Part shown: positions 37,001 through 52,000 of the stretch, in pieces
How the letters are laid out: each line of letters opens with the position of its first letter
How positions within the stretch are numbered: position 1 is the first letter of the stretch
Assembly: GCF_032854445.1 (NCBI RefSeq)
Contig: NC_088300.1
Coordinates: 746,001 to 806,000 of the forward strand
Direction of reading: 5' to 3'
DNA: 60,000 nucleotides
Origin: Liolophura sinensis
Taxonomy: Eukaryota; Mollusca; Polyplacophora; Chitonida; Chitonidae
Notes under the pieces: generated by a model
The model's input: only the letters and a program-made list of their open reading frames with translations
Databases searched by the model: none
Told to the model about the DNA's origin: nothing
Translations under genes and position numbers: made by a program

Positions 37001-40000
37001 GTAACTCCACCTTCATCTCTGACCTTCAGCAGTTCTCCACACCAATATTACAGGTAATTACCTTCCTCTCTGTCCTTCAGCAGTCCTCCTCAGCTATATC
37101 TCAGATAACTCCACCTTCCTGTCTGACCTTCAGCAGTCCTCCACACCAATATTCCAGGTAACTACCTTACTCTCTGTCCTTCAGCAGTCCTCCACACCAA
37201 TATTCCAGGTAACTACCTTCCTCTCTGTCCTTCAGCAGTCCTCCACACCAATATTCCAGGTAACTACCTTACTCTCTGTCCTTCAGCAGTCCTCCACACC
37301 AATCTTCCAGGTAACTACCTTCCTCTCTGACCTTCAGCAGTCCTCCACACCAATATTCCAGGTAACTGCCTTACTCTTTGTCCTTCAGCAGTCCTCCACA
37401 CCAATATTCCAGGTAACTACCTTCCTCTCTGACCTTCAGCAGTCCTCCACACCAATATTCCAGGTAACTACCTTACTCTCTGTCCTTCAGCAGTCCTCCA
37501 CACCAATATCTCAGATAACTCCACCTTCCTCTCTGACCTTCAGCAGTCCTCCACACCAAAATTTCAGGTAACTTCACCTTCATCTCTGACCTTCAGCAGT
37601 TCTCCACACCAATATTACAGGTAATTACCTTCCTCTCTGTCCTTCAGCAGTCCTCCTCAGCTATATCTCAGATAACTCCACCTTCCTGTCTGACCTTCAG
37701 CAGTCCTCCACACCAATATTCCAGGTAACTACCTTACTCTCTGTCCTTCAGCAGTCTTCCATACCAATATCTCAGATAACTCCACCTTCCTCTCTGACCT
37801 TCAGCAGTCCTCCACACCAATCTTCCAGGTAACTACATTACTCTCTGTCCTTCAGCAGTCCTCCACACCAATATTCCAGGTAACTACCTTACTCTCTGTC
37901 CTTCAGCAGTCCTCCACACCAATATTCCAGGTAACTACCTTACTCTCTGTCCTTCAGCAGTCCTCCACACCAATATTCCAGGTAACTACCTTACTCTCTG
38001 TCCTTCAGCAGTCCTCCACACCAATATTCCAGGTAACTACCTTACTCTCTGTCCTTCAGCAGTCTTCCATACCAATATCTCAGATAACTCCACCTTCCTG
38101 TCTGACCTTCAGCAGTCCTCCACACCAATATTCCAGGTAACTACCTTACTCTCTGTCCTTCAGCAGTCCTCCACACCAATATTCCAGGTAACTACCTTAC
38201 TCTCTGACCTTCAGCAGTCCTCCACACCAATATCTCAGATAACTCCACCTTCCTGTCTGACCTTCAGCAGTCCTCCACACCAATATTCCAGGTAACTACC
38301 TTACTCTCTGTCCTTCAGCAGTCCTCCACACCAATATTCCAGGTAACTACCTTACTCTCTGACCTTCAGCAGTCCTCCACACCAATATTCCAGGTAACTA
38401 CCTTACTCTCTGTCCTTCAGCAGTTCTCCACACTAATATCTCAGATAACTCCACCTTCCTCTCTGACCTTCAGCAGTCCTCCACACCAATCTTCCAGGTA
38501 ACTACCTTACTCTCTGTCCTTCAGCAGTCCTCCACACTAATATCTCAGATAACTCCACCTTCCTCTCTGACCTTCAGCAGTCCTCCACACCAATATTCCA
38601 GGTAACTCTACCTTCCTCTCTGACCTTCAGCAGTCCTCCACACCAATATTCCAGGTAGCTCTACTTTTGTCTCTGGCCTTTAGCAGTCTTCCTCACCAAT
38701 ATTCCAGGTTACCTTTTTCTCATGTCTGTGGCTACCATTCTCATAATTGCCGACTTCTGTGGATATCTTTGACCGACTAACTCTCAGTGTAAACTTTGTT
38801 CAGCAGATCGTACCTTGAGGAGGAAGGTATGTTTATTTCTTGTGGTTTTATGACTCTTATGTTACTGTGATTTCAGTCAGCCCTAAGGAGGCTGTATGCT
38901 TTTACCACGGACACAGTTTTGGAGGCCAAGGTGGGAGGCCGCTTTGTGGCCAATCTTTGCCGGGCTGCAGCCAGGGTATGTCAATATGTGCTCTTCCTTT
39001 TCCATGCTGTATTTGTGACAGTAATGTGACACACACTCAGTGCTTTATTTGTGTTATGGATTTTAGAACTTGTTACCCGTGGATTCACTGGAATGTTTTT
39101 GTGATTCATCAAATGTGAATGAGTGTTCTCTTTTTTTTCATTTACTTGTTCCATTATCGCAGTTAAAAGTCAGACCTTGTTGTTCAAAGTGAAATAATAG
39201 AATTACCAATGATAAGTTTTGGCCAATAATCATGTGTGTGGGAGGTCCAGATAGGATGGTGGTATGTAGGTGAACACAAAGTAGGACTTTAGGTGGGACT
39301 GTTTAAAAAACAAGCTTTGGTTAGCTTTTAGTTGTAGTGTTTGTTTTGCTTTTCCCAGGTGCACCCAGAACTGGCTCTGAAGAAATTCATACCAATGCTG
39401 ACAAACAATATCAAACATCAGATGACAGCACGTAGGTACTCTAATCTGTCTGCAACATGAAGCTTTTGCTGCACATAATAATTATTATTTTCAATAATAT
39501 GGCTATTTAATACTGTGTGAAGTAAATTGTACAATTTGATCTCATCAGGGCTGTGTGGATAGCGCAATAATCTTCAAATATTGTATACACCATACTCATG
39601 GATAGAATGTCATGGTTTAAAGTGGTTCAGCCTATTCTGTGATCACAGATAGAATGTGGTAGTTTACAGCGGTTCAGCCTATCGTCTAATGGTGGATAGA
39701 ATGTGGTGGTTTACAGTGGTTCAGCCTATCGTCTGATCGTGGATAGAATGTGGTGGTTTACAGTGGTTCAGCCTATCGTCTAATGGTGGATAGAATGTGG
39801 TGGTTTACAGTGGTTCAGCCTATCATCTGATGGTGGATAGAATGTGGTGGTTTACAGTGGTTCAGCCTATCGTCTGATGGTGGATAGAATGTGGTGGTTT
39901 ACAGTGGTTCAGCATATCATCTAATGGTGGATAGAACGTGGTGGTCTGCAGTGGTTCAACCTATTGTCTGATCATGGATAGATTGTCGTGGTATACAGTG

Positions 40001-43000
40001 GTTCAGCCTATTGTCTGATTAAAGGATAGAACATGGTGGTTTACAGTGGTTCAGCCTATCGTCTGATTATGGGTTGAACGTGGTGGTCTGCAGTGGTTCA
40101 GCCTATCATCTGATCATGGATAGATTGTTGTGGTTTACAGTGGTTCAGCCTATTATCTGATTGAGGATATAACGTGGTGGTTTACAGTGGTTCAGCCTAT
40201 CGTCTGATCATGGATAGATTGTTGTGGTTTACAGTGGTTCAGCCTATTATCTGATTGAGGATATAACGTGGTGGTTTACAGTGGTTCAGCCTATCGTCTG
40301 ATCATGGATAGAATATCATGGCCTAAAGTGGTTGAGCCTATCCTCTGATCATGGATAGATTGTCGTGGTTTACAGTGGTTCAGCCTATTATCTGATTGAG
40401 GATATAATGTGGTGGTTTACAGTGGTTCAACCTATCGTCTGATGGTGGGTACAACGTGGTGGTTTACAATATTTCAGCCTATTGTCTGATCATGGATAGA
40501 ATGTCGTGGTTTACAATGGTTCAGCCTATTCTGTGATCACAGATAGAATGTGGTGGTTTACAGTGGTTCAGCCTATCGTCTGATCATGGATAGAATATCA
40601 TGGCCTAAAGTGGTTGAGCCTATCCTCTGATTATGGATAGAATGTCTTGGTTTACAGTGGTTCAGCCTATCGTCTGATCATGGATAGAATGTCATGGTTT
40701 AAAGTGGTTCAGCCTATTCTGTGATCACAGATAGAATGTGGTGGTTTACAGTGATTCAGCCTATCCTCTGATCATGGATAGAATGTCGTGGTTTACAATG
40801 GTTCAGCCTATCAATGTGATCAGATCTAGGAGGGTGAGGTATGGTTGATATGTAAGTGTTTATAATATCATCCTTACAGATGGGAACATTACCAAAGATG
40901 AACAGCTGGACGACAGCTTACTGTGGAACATTGTGCTGCTATCTGAGGTAAGGATTTATGTTCTACAAGTATTAACTCACACAGTAATGAAATCTCTCAT
41001 TCTTTTGATCAGTACAGGGGTAATATTGGATATTGATTTATGCATAGCCAAAACTCTGTTATTAAGGTAAAGACAAACATTGGGAAAAGTGGAAGGACTG
41101 TACCCTTTAGTTATAAGTGTTTTCAAGTTGCTCAAAAGTATATCATCCAGTATAATATCATTATTACATGTGTCTACATGAACTTCTTGTATCTTGTTTG
41201 TGACTATCACTATGACTTCTCAGTTTGTGTGGAACGTGTATCAGCGAGAAAAAGCTAATATGGAAGAAAATGGCTGTTTGAAGTACAAAATAACATTTAG
41301 TAGTTAGGTGAACCTATGAGTGATGTATTTCCTTCTCGCAGGTTGTACGTTGTGACGGATCTGTCCTGATGAACTACCTGGATGAGTTGACGGAGGTGCT
41401 CAAGCTAACCCTCCACCTCACCTGTAAGCAGGCCTACGAGCTATCTGCCAGCACTCTCAAGTCTCTCCTGCGAGCCCTCACTCTTGTCTACCCGCTGGAC
41501 TTCCGCAGCGTGGCCACAGATGTGGACACTCCGGTCAAAGATTACCTGGCTATCAGGGTAAGTTGTTATGTAGAAGTGCTGGTAAATTTTACTCATTTGT
41601 TAATATTGCATATCATTAAAATGATTATACGTATGTAGGTAAGGAACACCTTGAAGTTTACCCCAAAAATGCGTTACAAAACAAACTTCTCCATGAAAAA
41701 TTTCCATGCATGTCTCATATATACTTCAACAGTTTGATAGCTTTAGATGATTGTTTTAGATGATTTTTTTGTTAATGTCTCCAAGCGTAATTGTTTTTGC
41801 ATAATTTGAAAAGTTAAGTCATTTGTGAACAAATAAAAAAGTCACAGAATGGCAGTATTTTTTTGGCAGTAATTTTACTCCAGTATTGTCTTCTTGGTTG
41901 TGAAAGGCTGACAAGGTGTTCATCTTTGTAATATGGTTATACCTGCTCTGTACATGATACAGGACTGGGGGAAGGCTGGAGACCTGAAGGACCTGGGCAT
42001 GAAGTGGCACGTTCCCTCTGACAGGGAGATCACTGCTGCTGAACGGCTGACCCACAAGTTCCTCACCCCAGAGCTAGATAGCATCAAATCTGTCACTACA
42101 GACAACATGTCTCGGTATGTCAGTACACGTCAAATAAAGCTTTGATCTGTCATTGTACCCAGACACAGACCATTTCTTGGAAAGCTTAATGTCCTTGTTA
42201 CTCTGCCTCTTTTGCTCACGTGAGACTGTTGTTTTGGTGTTAGACATATGCACCTGTTGTATTATCATCTTTCAACTTCCTTTTTGCAGAGATGAATTGT
42301 TGCAGAGGTTGACAATAGTTGGGGAGATCTTAATGGGAACAGGAAGTCTGTTACCAGGCATCCAAGGGAAACCACTCCAGCTGTAAGTGTTTTTATCATT
42401 CAGGTGGTGTTACTAGGAAAAGAGAAACACTGTGTCACTCTGTCATCATTCTTTTGATAAAATTCTGTGTGTTTAAATCTTTCTGATGCTTTGACAAGAT
42501 GGTCACAGTTAATGTCTGTGTTGAATAAGTTTATTTACAAAGGACAGGTTTCAACTGAGCTTCTGAATGATTGTGTTGTTATTCATCAGGCTTTAAATTC
42601 CCTACAAGATGACTAATTTTGATTTCTCACCATCTTTTGTTGTTAGAGTGGACAGCATGGTACCCCTGACAAAACTGACCTTTACTGGCAAAACAACAGA
42701 CAGAGGTGAGGCCTGTCAGTAGTATAGTATCTGTAACTGTTATATCTCTGGCACTGACTGTGCATCAATTAATTGCAGCTATTGTGGATTGCATGTGCAT
42801 GTCATGTGGAACAAGTCTATGTTGGTGATTTTTGTGTTCAGGTAGAAGCGATACTAGATAAATCAAGTATGTGATGTAGATTTGGCTGAATTATGCCTCT
42901 CCTGGTGCATATGTGTTAAAGGATGTCACACAGTTTGATAGTGCTATAAAATTACAGGATTGATATTATACATACATATATACACACTTTTGTGTGCATT

Positions 43001-46000
43001 ATTTTATTCTCTGCAGGTTTAGCCATACCTCAGAATGAGTGTTTTATTTTAACTTTAATTATTATTTTGAGAGATCACTGTTTATGTACAATGCTATATA
43101 TTACATGATGTTTTACGTGTCATGTTTTATGATTTGTCTACCTTTGAAGTGATAACTCTGGATGGGAAGAATGTGCGAGAAGCAGTAATTGAGGCAATCA
43201 GGCCACTTCTGAGTGAGTAATACAACTGTAACTTGGGACAAGGTTCTGTATTGTAATGTGGAAATGTAACTTTTAATCTGATCATAATAATTATAATCAT
43301 GTACAATGTGGTTGTAGAGGCTTTCAGACACCTTCCATTTGTTCATATGGATTGGAATACGCGTATAACAACCCTTAGGCTGAACCTGTAATGTTGTTTC
43401 AATACCCATGTATGTCCCTCTTCAGGTTTTATGCTGGCAAGCTGTGAAGATGATACAAAAGGACTCTTCAAACTGCTATCAGTAAGTCATATCCCAAACA
43501 GTTTTACTGTAGTTCGTATTTTTTAAAAAATTGTTTTAAAGGTCATGTGACTGGTTTTGGCCCATGTTACATTTTTATTCAGAAGACAGTACATGTTTGT
43601 TCTTAGCATGTGAAAGTCATGATTTGTCTGTTTGTTTAAGAAATGGCTCAGTAGTTTTAAGGTTGTATGTTTGTTGCATAGATCTTATGTGATATGTTTT
43701 GTGGAGATTAACATGATGTTTGCAGTAGACGTCGTTTACTGTGATGTTGACTGTGATGAGCTTTGTGATTTGTAACTGTATGTTAACAGGAGGTTTTGTA
43801 CTGGGATATTTGCTGTGATGGGCTTTGTGATGTGTAACTGTATGTTAACAGGAGGTTTTGTTCTGGAAGATCGACTGTGTTGGGCTTTGTGACGTGTAAC
43901 TGTGTGTTAAGAGGAGGTTTTGTTCTAGGATATTTGCTGTGATGGGCTTTGTGAAGTGTAACTGTGTGTTAAGAGGAGGTTTTGTTCTGGGAGATCGACT
44001 GTGATGGGCTTTGTGATGTGTAACTGTATGTTAAGAGGAGGTTTTGTTCTGGGATATTTACTGTGATGGGTTTTGTGATGTGTAACTGTGTGTTAACAGG
44101 AGGTTTTGTTCTGGGAGATCGAGTGTGATGGGCTTTGTGATGTGTAACTGTATGTTAAGAGGAGGTTTTGTACTGGGATATTTACTGTGATGGGCTTTGT
44201 GATGTGTAACTGTGTGTTAAGAGGAGGTTTTGTTTTGGGATATTTACTGTGATGGGCTTTGTGATGTGTAACTGTGTGTTAAGAGGAGGTTTTGTTCTGG
44301 GAGGTCGACTGTGATGGGCTTTATGATGTGTAACTTTATGTTAACAGGAGGTTTTGTTCTGGGATATTTACTGTGATGGGCTTTGTGATGTGTAACTGTA
44401 TGTTAAGAGGAGGTTTTGTTCTGGGATATTTACCGTGATGGGCTTTATGATGTGTAACTGTGTGTTAACAGCAGGTTTTGTACTGGGATATTTACTGTGA
44501 TGGGCTTTGTGATGTGTAACTGTATGTTAACAGGAGGTTTTGTACCGGAAGATCGACTGTGATGGGTTTTGTGATGTGTAACTGTGTGTTAACAGGAGGT
44601 TTTGTTCTGGGATATTTGCTGTGATGGGCTTGGTGAAGTGTAACTGTGTGTTAAGAGGAGGTTTTGTTCTGGGAGATCGACTGTGATGGGCTTTGTGATG
44701 TGTAACTGTGTGTTAACAGGAGGTTTTGTTCTGGGATATTTACTGGGAAGGGCTTTGTGATGTGTAACTGTATGTTAACAGGAGGTTTTGTTCTGGGAGA
44801 TCGACTGTGATGGGCTTTGTGATGTGTAACTGTATGTTAAGAGGAGGTTTTGTTCTGGGATATTTACTGTGATGGGCTTAGTGATGTGTAACTGTGTGTT
44901 AACAGGAGGTTTTGTACTGGGAGATCGAGTGTGATGGGCTTTGTGATGTGTAACTGTATGTTAAGAGGAGGTTTTGTACTGGGATATTTACTGTGATGGG
45001 CTTTGTGATGTGTAACTGTATGTTAAGAGGAGGTTTTGTACTGGGATGTTTACTGTGATGGGCTTTGTGATGTGTAACTGTATGTTAAGAGGAGGTTTTG
45101 TTCTGGGAGATCGACTGTGATGGGCTTTGTGATGTGTAACTGTATGTTAAGAGGAGGTTTTGTTCTGGGATATTTACTGTGATGGGCTTTGTGATGTGTA
45201 ACTGTATGTTAAGAGGAGGTTTTGTACTGGGATATTTACTGTGATGGGCTTTGTGATGTGTAACTGTATGTTAAGAGGAGGTTTTGTACTGGGATATTTA
45301 CTGTGATGGGCTTTGTGATGTGTAACTGTATGTTAAGAGGAGGTTTTGTTCTGGGATATTTACTGTGATGGGCTTTGTGATGTGTAACTGTATGTTAAGA
45401 GGAGGTTTTGTACTGGGATATTTACTGTGATGGGCTTTGTGATGTGTAACTGTATGTTAAGAGGAGGTTTTATACTGGGAGATCGACTGGGTTGGGCTTT
45501 GTGATGTGTAACTGTGTGTTAAGAGGAGGTTTTGTACTGGGATATTTACCGTGATGGGTTTTGTGATGTGTAACTGTGTGTTAAGAGGAGGTTTTGTTTT
45601 GGGATATTTACTGTGATGGGCTTAGTGATGTGTAACTGTGTGTTAACATGAGGTTTTTTGCTCACAGATTTACAATGCAGTCCTATTTTTCCATGGAGCT
45701 AAAAAAGATGACTTTGATGGCAGGTGGAAGAGTTTCCAGGTAGTGAAGAAAGGATTAGAGGATAAGGTATGTAAAGTAAGGGTTAGAGGATAAGATATGT
45801 AAAGTAAGGGTTAGAGGATAAGTTATGTAAAGTAAGGGTTGGAGGATAAGGTATGTAAAGTAAGGGTTAGAGGATAAGTTATGTAAAGTAAGGGTTAGAG
45901 GATAAGTTATGTAAAGTAAGGGTTAGAGGATAAGGTATGTAAAGTAAGGGTTAGAGGATAAGGTATGTAAAGTAAGGGTTAGAGGATAAGGTATGTAAAG

Positions 46001-49000
46001 TAAGGGTTAAAGGATAAGATAAAGTAAAGGTTAGAGGATAATGTAAGTAAAGGTTAGAGGATAATGTATGTAAAGTAAGGATTAGAGGGTAAGGTATGTG
46101 GAGTAAGGATTAGAGGATAAGGTATGTGGAGTAAGGATTAGAGGATAAAGTATGTAAAGTAAGGGTTAGAGGATAAGGCATGTAAAGTAAGGGGTAGAGG
46201 ATAATGTATGTGAAATAAGGATTAGAGGATAAGTTATGTAAAGTAAGGATTAGAGCATAAGATATGTAGAGTAAGGGTTAGAGGATAAGGTATGTAAAGT
46301 AAATGTTAGAGGATAAGGTATGTAAAATAAGGATTAGAGGATAAGTTATGTAAAGTAAGGGTTGGAGGATAAGGTATTTAGAGTAAGGGTTAGAGGATAA
46401 GGTGTGTGAAGTAAGGATTAGAGGACAAGGTATGTAAAGTAAGGGTTAGAGAATAAGGCATGTGAAGTAAGGATTAGGGGATAAAGTATGTGAAGTAAGG
46501 ATTAGGGGATAAAGTATGTGAAGTAAGGATTAGGCGATAAGGTATGTAAAGTAAGGATTAGAGCGTAAGGTATGTAGAGTAAGAGTTAGAGGACGAGACA
46601 AAAATTATGAAACTCATCAGCATGTCACCTTCAATAATGTAAATGACACCTTTCAAGATTTATACTCCTATTCTTTTACTGTTGCCACTGTGAAGATACT
46701 CATATTCTTTTACTGTTGCCATTGTGAAGATACTGATATTCTTTTACTGTTACCACTGTGAAGATACTGATATTCTTTTACTGTTGCCATTGTGAAGATA
46801 CTGATATTCTTTTACTGTTGCCACTGTAAAGATACTCATATTCCATTACTGTTGCCATTGTGAATATACTCATATTCCTATACTGTTGGTACTGTGAAGA
46901 AAAAAGTGTGATCTCCTTTTGTTTATTTTGTTTATTCCCTGTTCTCTCCTTTTTGGTATTCAGCTGCATGGCAGTAAACATCACATCAGAGCTCTGCTGG
47001 TGGACAGGGTGCAGCTACAAAATGAGGTAAGGCTTGTGTAAATAAGACTGGAGGCTAGTATAAAACTTATCAATAGCTGGATTAGCTTGTGGCATTAATA
47101 CTTCATACCCTGACAGCAGTGAGATAACTTAACCCAGGAAGAGCCCTGAGAGTTCAAACTGAGGGTATTCCGTGCACATGTATTCCTCACTGCGGGTTGT
47201 TTTATACATCATACATGTTATCCTCTGTGTATGTTTGCAGATGAGGCTGCTGTCCAGCACAGGCTCCACAATAACGGAGTCACATGTGATTCTGCTGAAG
47301 GATTTGCTCATGCTGGCACTCAGTAGATACAGTGAGGTATGGTCAATCAGTGTAGTATTGCCATGTATAGGTGGCTGCTGTATCTTGAGGTTAGTCTTGG
47401 AAAGAAATTGGTAATGTTCAGTTATTCATGTTGACTTTTCCTTTATCCTGAACTCATCAACCTAACGACAAAATGAAAATACATTTAGTTTTCTCGCTTG
47501 ACATTTTTGGTGGGAAGCAGCGGTCTGCCCTTATTAAACTGTGCCCTGCTGCCTTTCTTAAAAACATCATTGCACCCTGCTTTCCTTCTTTCCAATCATT
47601 ATTTCAAAGAATGAAACCCTGCCAGCGAGGGTACAAATGTGTGCTAAATCACAGCTTCAGGCCTACAGTATGAGTCAAGATATGTTGTTTCATTCTCCAT
47701 GGTTTGGCATTCAGCGGGTTGTATTGCATAAGAACTATTGTACCACACAAAAACCAAATAGTGGAGAGTTAAAACATCACCTGAGTGCGTGTGTCAAGCC
47801 TTTTATAGCAGTTCATCATGCCTTTATTTGTGTGTGTGAGTGTGAAAACAAAAGCTCATAAGCATTATGTAGAGCATTATGTGAGAGGTGAAAATGATAA
47901 CCCACGAGATGCTTATCGCAGGGAACCAATACTGAATGTGTCTTGTAGACATTATATTATGTTTGTGGTGATTAGATGAAGTCAGATATAGCCTTGTCAT
48001 TAAGACTTACAAATCAGGAAAAAAAAACCCATACATGAACAATTGATGTGATGATATGCTTGCGGTGAAGGGGACGATTCAGATACATTGTGTATAAATC
48101 ATGATGTGTTTCTTTGTCAGGTACGGAAGAAAGCCCAGGCCTCACTTATTGTGGGTTTCTATGAGTTCCCGTACTCGTACCGCTGTCTGCTCTCTGATAT
48201 TCTGTCTGGGCTGAAGGATGACCCGGAGATTCCAGAGTACAAGTTTAAGGTACAACTTTATGTCAACACTGAAACAGTCCTATTATTCTTTGAAGGAAAG
48301 AACATTAACAAAATTTTTTGTTTTTTGTGATGTTTAAATATTGGCTGAAGGGCCTTAGTGGCCTAGTGGTTAACGTGCTAGTGCCACACAATTGTCTTGG
48401 GGCCTCTCACCAATGTGGTCATTGTGAGTTCAAGTACCTTTCTTGCTGGCTTCCCCTCCAGGCCCATCCCCGTTTCCTCCCACCATAATTCTGGCCGCCC
48501 TTGTAGAAGTGATATATTCTTATGTGCAGCAGAATACACCAATCAAATAAATAATGAATACTGGCCTTAAACCGTTCTGAGACTTAATTAAGATATAATA
48601 GCAAGCAGTGTGCAGATGTGCAATGGCAGAAATCACTAAATACTGACCTGGTGAAGCTTGGTGAGATCTGTTCACTACAGTAACCCAGCTGTTTGAATTC
48701 TCTTTGAAAGAATCTTCTTGTTTAATATGTTGTTATACAACTTTTCTGATGAAATGGAGTATAACTGCAAACATCCTTTGCTAAAGCCTATCTGATGGTT
48801 CAAAAGTCAATAAATGTAAACGTATTAAATAAGGAATCATTGCGGTAATTGTCTTCACAAGTTTCAGTTATTGGTCATGTACTGCAGTTATATGCGGTTG
48901 TGTTGCCAGGTGTCTTTGTTCTTCTTTGGTCAAGGTTCTTGCTTTGTCAAGGTTCTTTGTTCCTGTTTTGTCAGCAGTCTTTATTCCTGTTTGTCAGTGT

Positions 49001-52000
49001 TGTTTGTTCCTGTTTTGTCAGGGTTCTTTGTTCCTGTTTTGTCAAGGTTCTTTGTTCCTGTTTTGTCAGGGTTCTTTGTTCCTGTTGCTGGGTAATGGGA
49101 AGCAGTGTATGGCCATAAAGAGGAACTGGGAGAGCCTGGGTCAGATCTGGCCAGCCCTGGTCACCTCCCAGCACTCCGAAAAGCCTTCCATCCTCAAACT
49201 GATAGATGACATCATGAACAAGATCTGCAAGAACTTTGAGACAGTCACCATCATCTCTAAGGTAGGCGTCGGTCTGATGAAGGCAGGTGATCCGTCTCAG
49301 TGCCTGGTTACTCAGCGCAGTTGTAAGGTTAGATAATTACAACTACCAGGGCTAAATATTTTAAAGACATGTTGCCATGGCCCCAATTTCATGAAGCACA
49401 TTTTAGCTAAGTAAACCCCACCTTGCACTTAATGTGCAACTATAAACTGTGAAAATAAACTAGGTGCAAAAGAAGAATGACACTGAAATTGACCCCAGGA
49501 ACCAGTTGTTCAAAAGTATATTAAAGTTAAGTCAGGCTTAAATCTCATCCTGCCATGTCTCATCCTGCCATATCTCATTCTACCATATCTCATCCTACCG
49601 TGTCTCATCCCACTATATCTCATCTTACCGGTCTCATCCTAATGCAAAGTAACTGGCACTTTAGCCAGGATTAACGTTAATACTGCGCTTAAATCCTAAT
49701 ACTTGTGAACAAATGGGCCCAGGTGAATACTTTTATTTTAGCCTATTATTGTTTTGTAGAATAGGACCCAACACTTGTTTGAATATTTTTCATCAAAAGT
49801 ATGACTATAACAGATTAACTTGCCTAACTAATACGTGTCTTAATTCTGAACAAAATCACAAACCCAACTGACATGAATAGTTTAACAGCAAGTTTTGAAA
49901 TTTGGGAGCAGTACAAAACTTCTTACTCTAGGGTCACTAGATTCTGGCTAAATCACATTCGTTAGGCTTTTTACCCTTGTCTGATGTATGCAGTTACCTT
50001 GTGACGAAGATGTCTCCTATGAGTGTAAATGTAATTGAGTAAATCCAGAGTTGTGATTCTTACCTGTAAGTTTGATACTGTATACTTCAGGTGAGCTCTA
50101 GCAGTGTGTCCGATGCTTTGGCCCTCAGCCAATCCGCCTGCCCCAAACCCTCAGGCTTACCGCCTTCAGAGGATCAGATCACAGCTGGCTTGGCTGGTGA
50201 GGAGCAGAGGAACACTACAGCCAGCAGGTAACGTACATAGTCCTTCCATTCAATGATTGCTAGCTCAACAACAAGTGTATTTTATGAAGTTGGATATTGA
50301 CAGTCGTGTTGTGACTATTTTTCTCCATCTATAAATGTAGACATTGTCTAGGACTGAAATATTTCCAAAAAATGGGGAACATGGCTATAGTTATTGCCAT
50401 AACTAGCTCTTGACAATCGGATACCTGCAGAAGTCTGAAGTGGGACGTATTAAGTCAATTCAGTGATGCTAGACATTGCACTGCAGCACCCACAGTGCAA
50501 TGTCACAGTGGGTAGATCTAAAATGTCACAGATGAAAAAGCAGCACGCAACATGTTTCGCGCAACACATGAGTTGTGGGGTTTAGCAGGCCTTTAGCAAG
50601 TTCTGTGTAATGGCAGTGTATTCTGTGTAGTCTTAGATTTATTGATGAAAACTGGTCTTCCACCAGTTCGACATCCAAGTGCATGTGTCACATATGGGAA
50701 AGTTTGTAACTTTACAAACACCATCAGGAATAAGCGTTTACGTGAACAGCATATGGGTTGTTAACATGTTTTCTTCTCTTGTAGGCTATATAGGAAGCTG
50801 GTAGATGACTTGGTGGAGCTAGTTGAAGGAGGAAAACTGTAAGTTTTCTTTTGATCCCTTATCTGTTAGATCTGTGTGTCTTCCAAACATGCAGCTTCTG
50901 CTGTGTACAGGTCTCCATTAGCCACCTCGTATACACCATATGTCCATGTAATGTATTCACACTCACTTTGACCAAAGTTTCCTAGTACTTATGCAAGCAG
51001 TTTTTTTCTTGACAGTCTTTTTTGTCAATTAATTTGAAAATGTTTGAATTCTGTGTGAATTTTTTTTTGTAAATTATCCTTTGATTGCAATACTTTGTAG
51101 AGCTTGCGTACCGATAAAGAGTGAAATGTGCTAAAACTTAATAGTACAATATTAGGATATAATCAGCATGTAAGCTATGGAGAATGCTTTCTGGTCAGCA
51201 AATACTGATAAAGAAAATTTGCTGCAGGCGTTGGAAGTTTGTGGAGATCGCGATGGAGCTGTTAACCTTGATGCTGCGTCATGACGTTCCACCTCCCCCG
51301 TCTGTCATCTTACTGTTCACAAAGCGTCTAGCTGATGACTCTCTGAGGGTCAGGAAGGTGAGCCTGCACCCTGAGTTCACCCAACAACCTATCTTTGGAC
51401 TCGCAAGCTACAGCTCACATGTTAATAAGATTGTTACAGACATAACGGTTGGCATCAGAGAAGTACTGTCATTTGTGGTTTATGTCATGGTATCGTAGGA
51501 TCAAATCTTGTGGAATATATTTGGCCTGTCTTGTTAACGGATTCTAATTAGTGATGTAGATTTGCTTTCCGTCCATGGTGTTGAATATTTGAGTCTCTGA
51601 ATGTACCTTACTGTGCATAATAGTGAACAGAATAGCTCTTGTGGTTCTGTTGTGTTTTAAATGGAGTTCAGAAACATATTTTGGGTATTACAAAGTTTAT
51701 GACCTGGAACATGAACTGATTTGTTAACACAAGTGACTTGCGTATGTCTATTCATTGTTGCTCTGCTTTGTCCTTCCACAGCTCGCAATTGGGGCAGTGT
51801 CTGCAATACAGAAGCAGCTCAAAAGACCGCATAAGAAAATCAAAGTAGACCCCTTCAGTATATGTGGAGCCCCTCGTAATGGGCAAATCGTACCTGGGGG
51901 CAGGGTAGACAACTCGTGGCATATGTATCCAAAGTCTGACGTGCCTCTTTCCAAAGAGGCCTGGAACCGTATTGTGTTTGTAGATAAAACACATTGGGGA

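Noticed and set aside
35730-38715. CRISPR-like regular array
   Set aside because: Units are contiguous with no unique spacers, the genome is eukaryotic, and the unit derives from exon 15.
38807-38826. Possible 20-base microexon between PSME4 exons 15 and 16 (cag before, gtatgt after)
   Set aside because: Twenty bases would break the frame, and exons 15 and 16 join cleanly at phase 0 with the residues expected for PA200.
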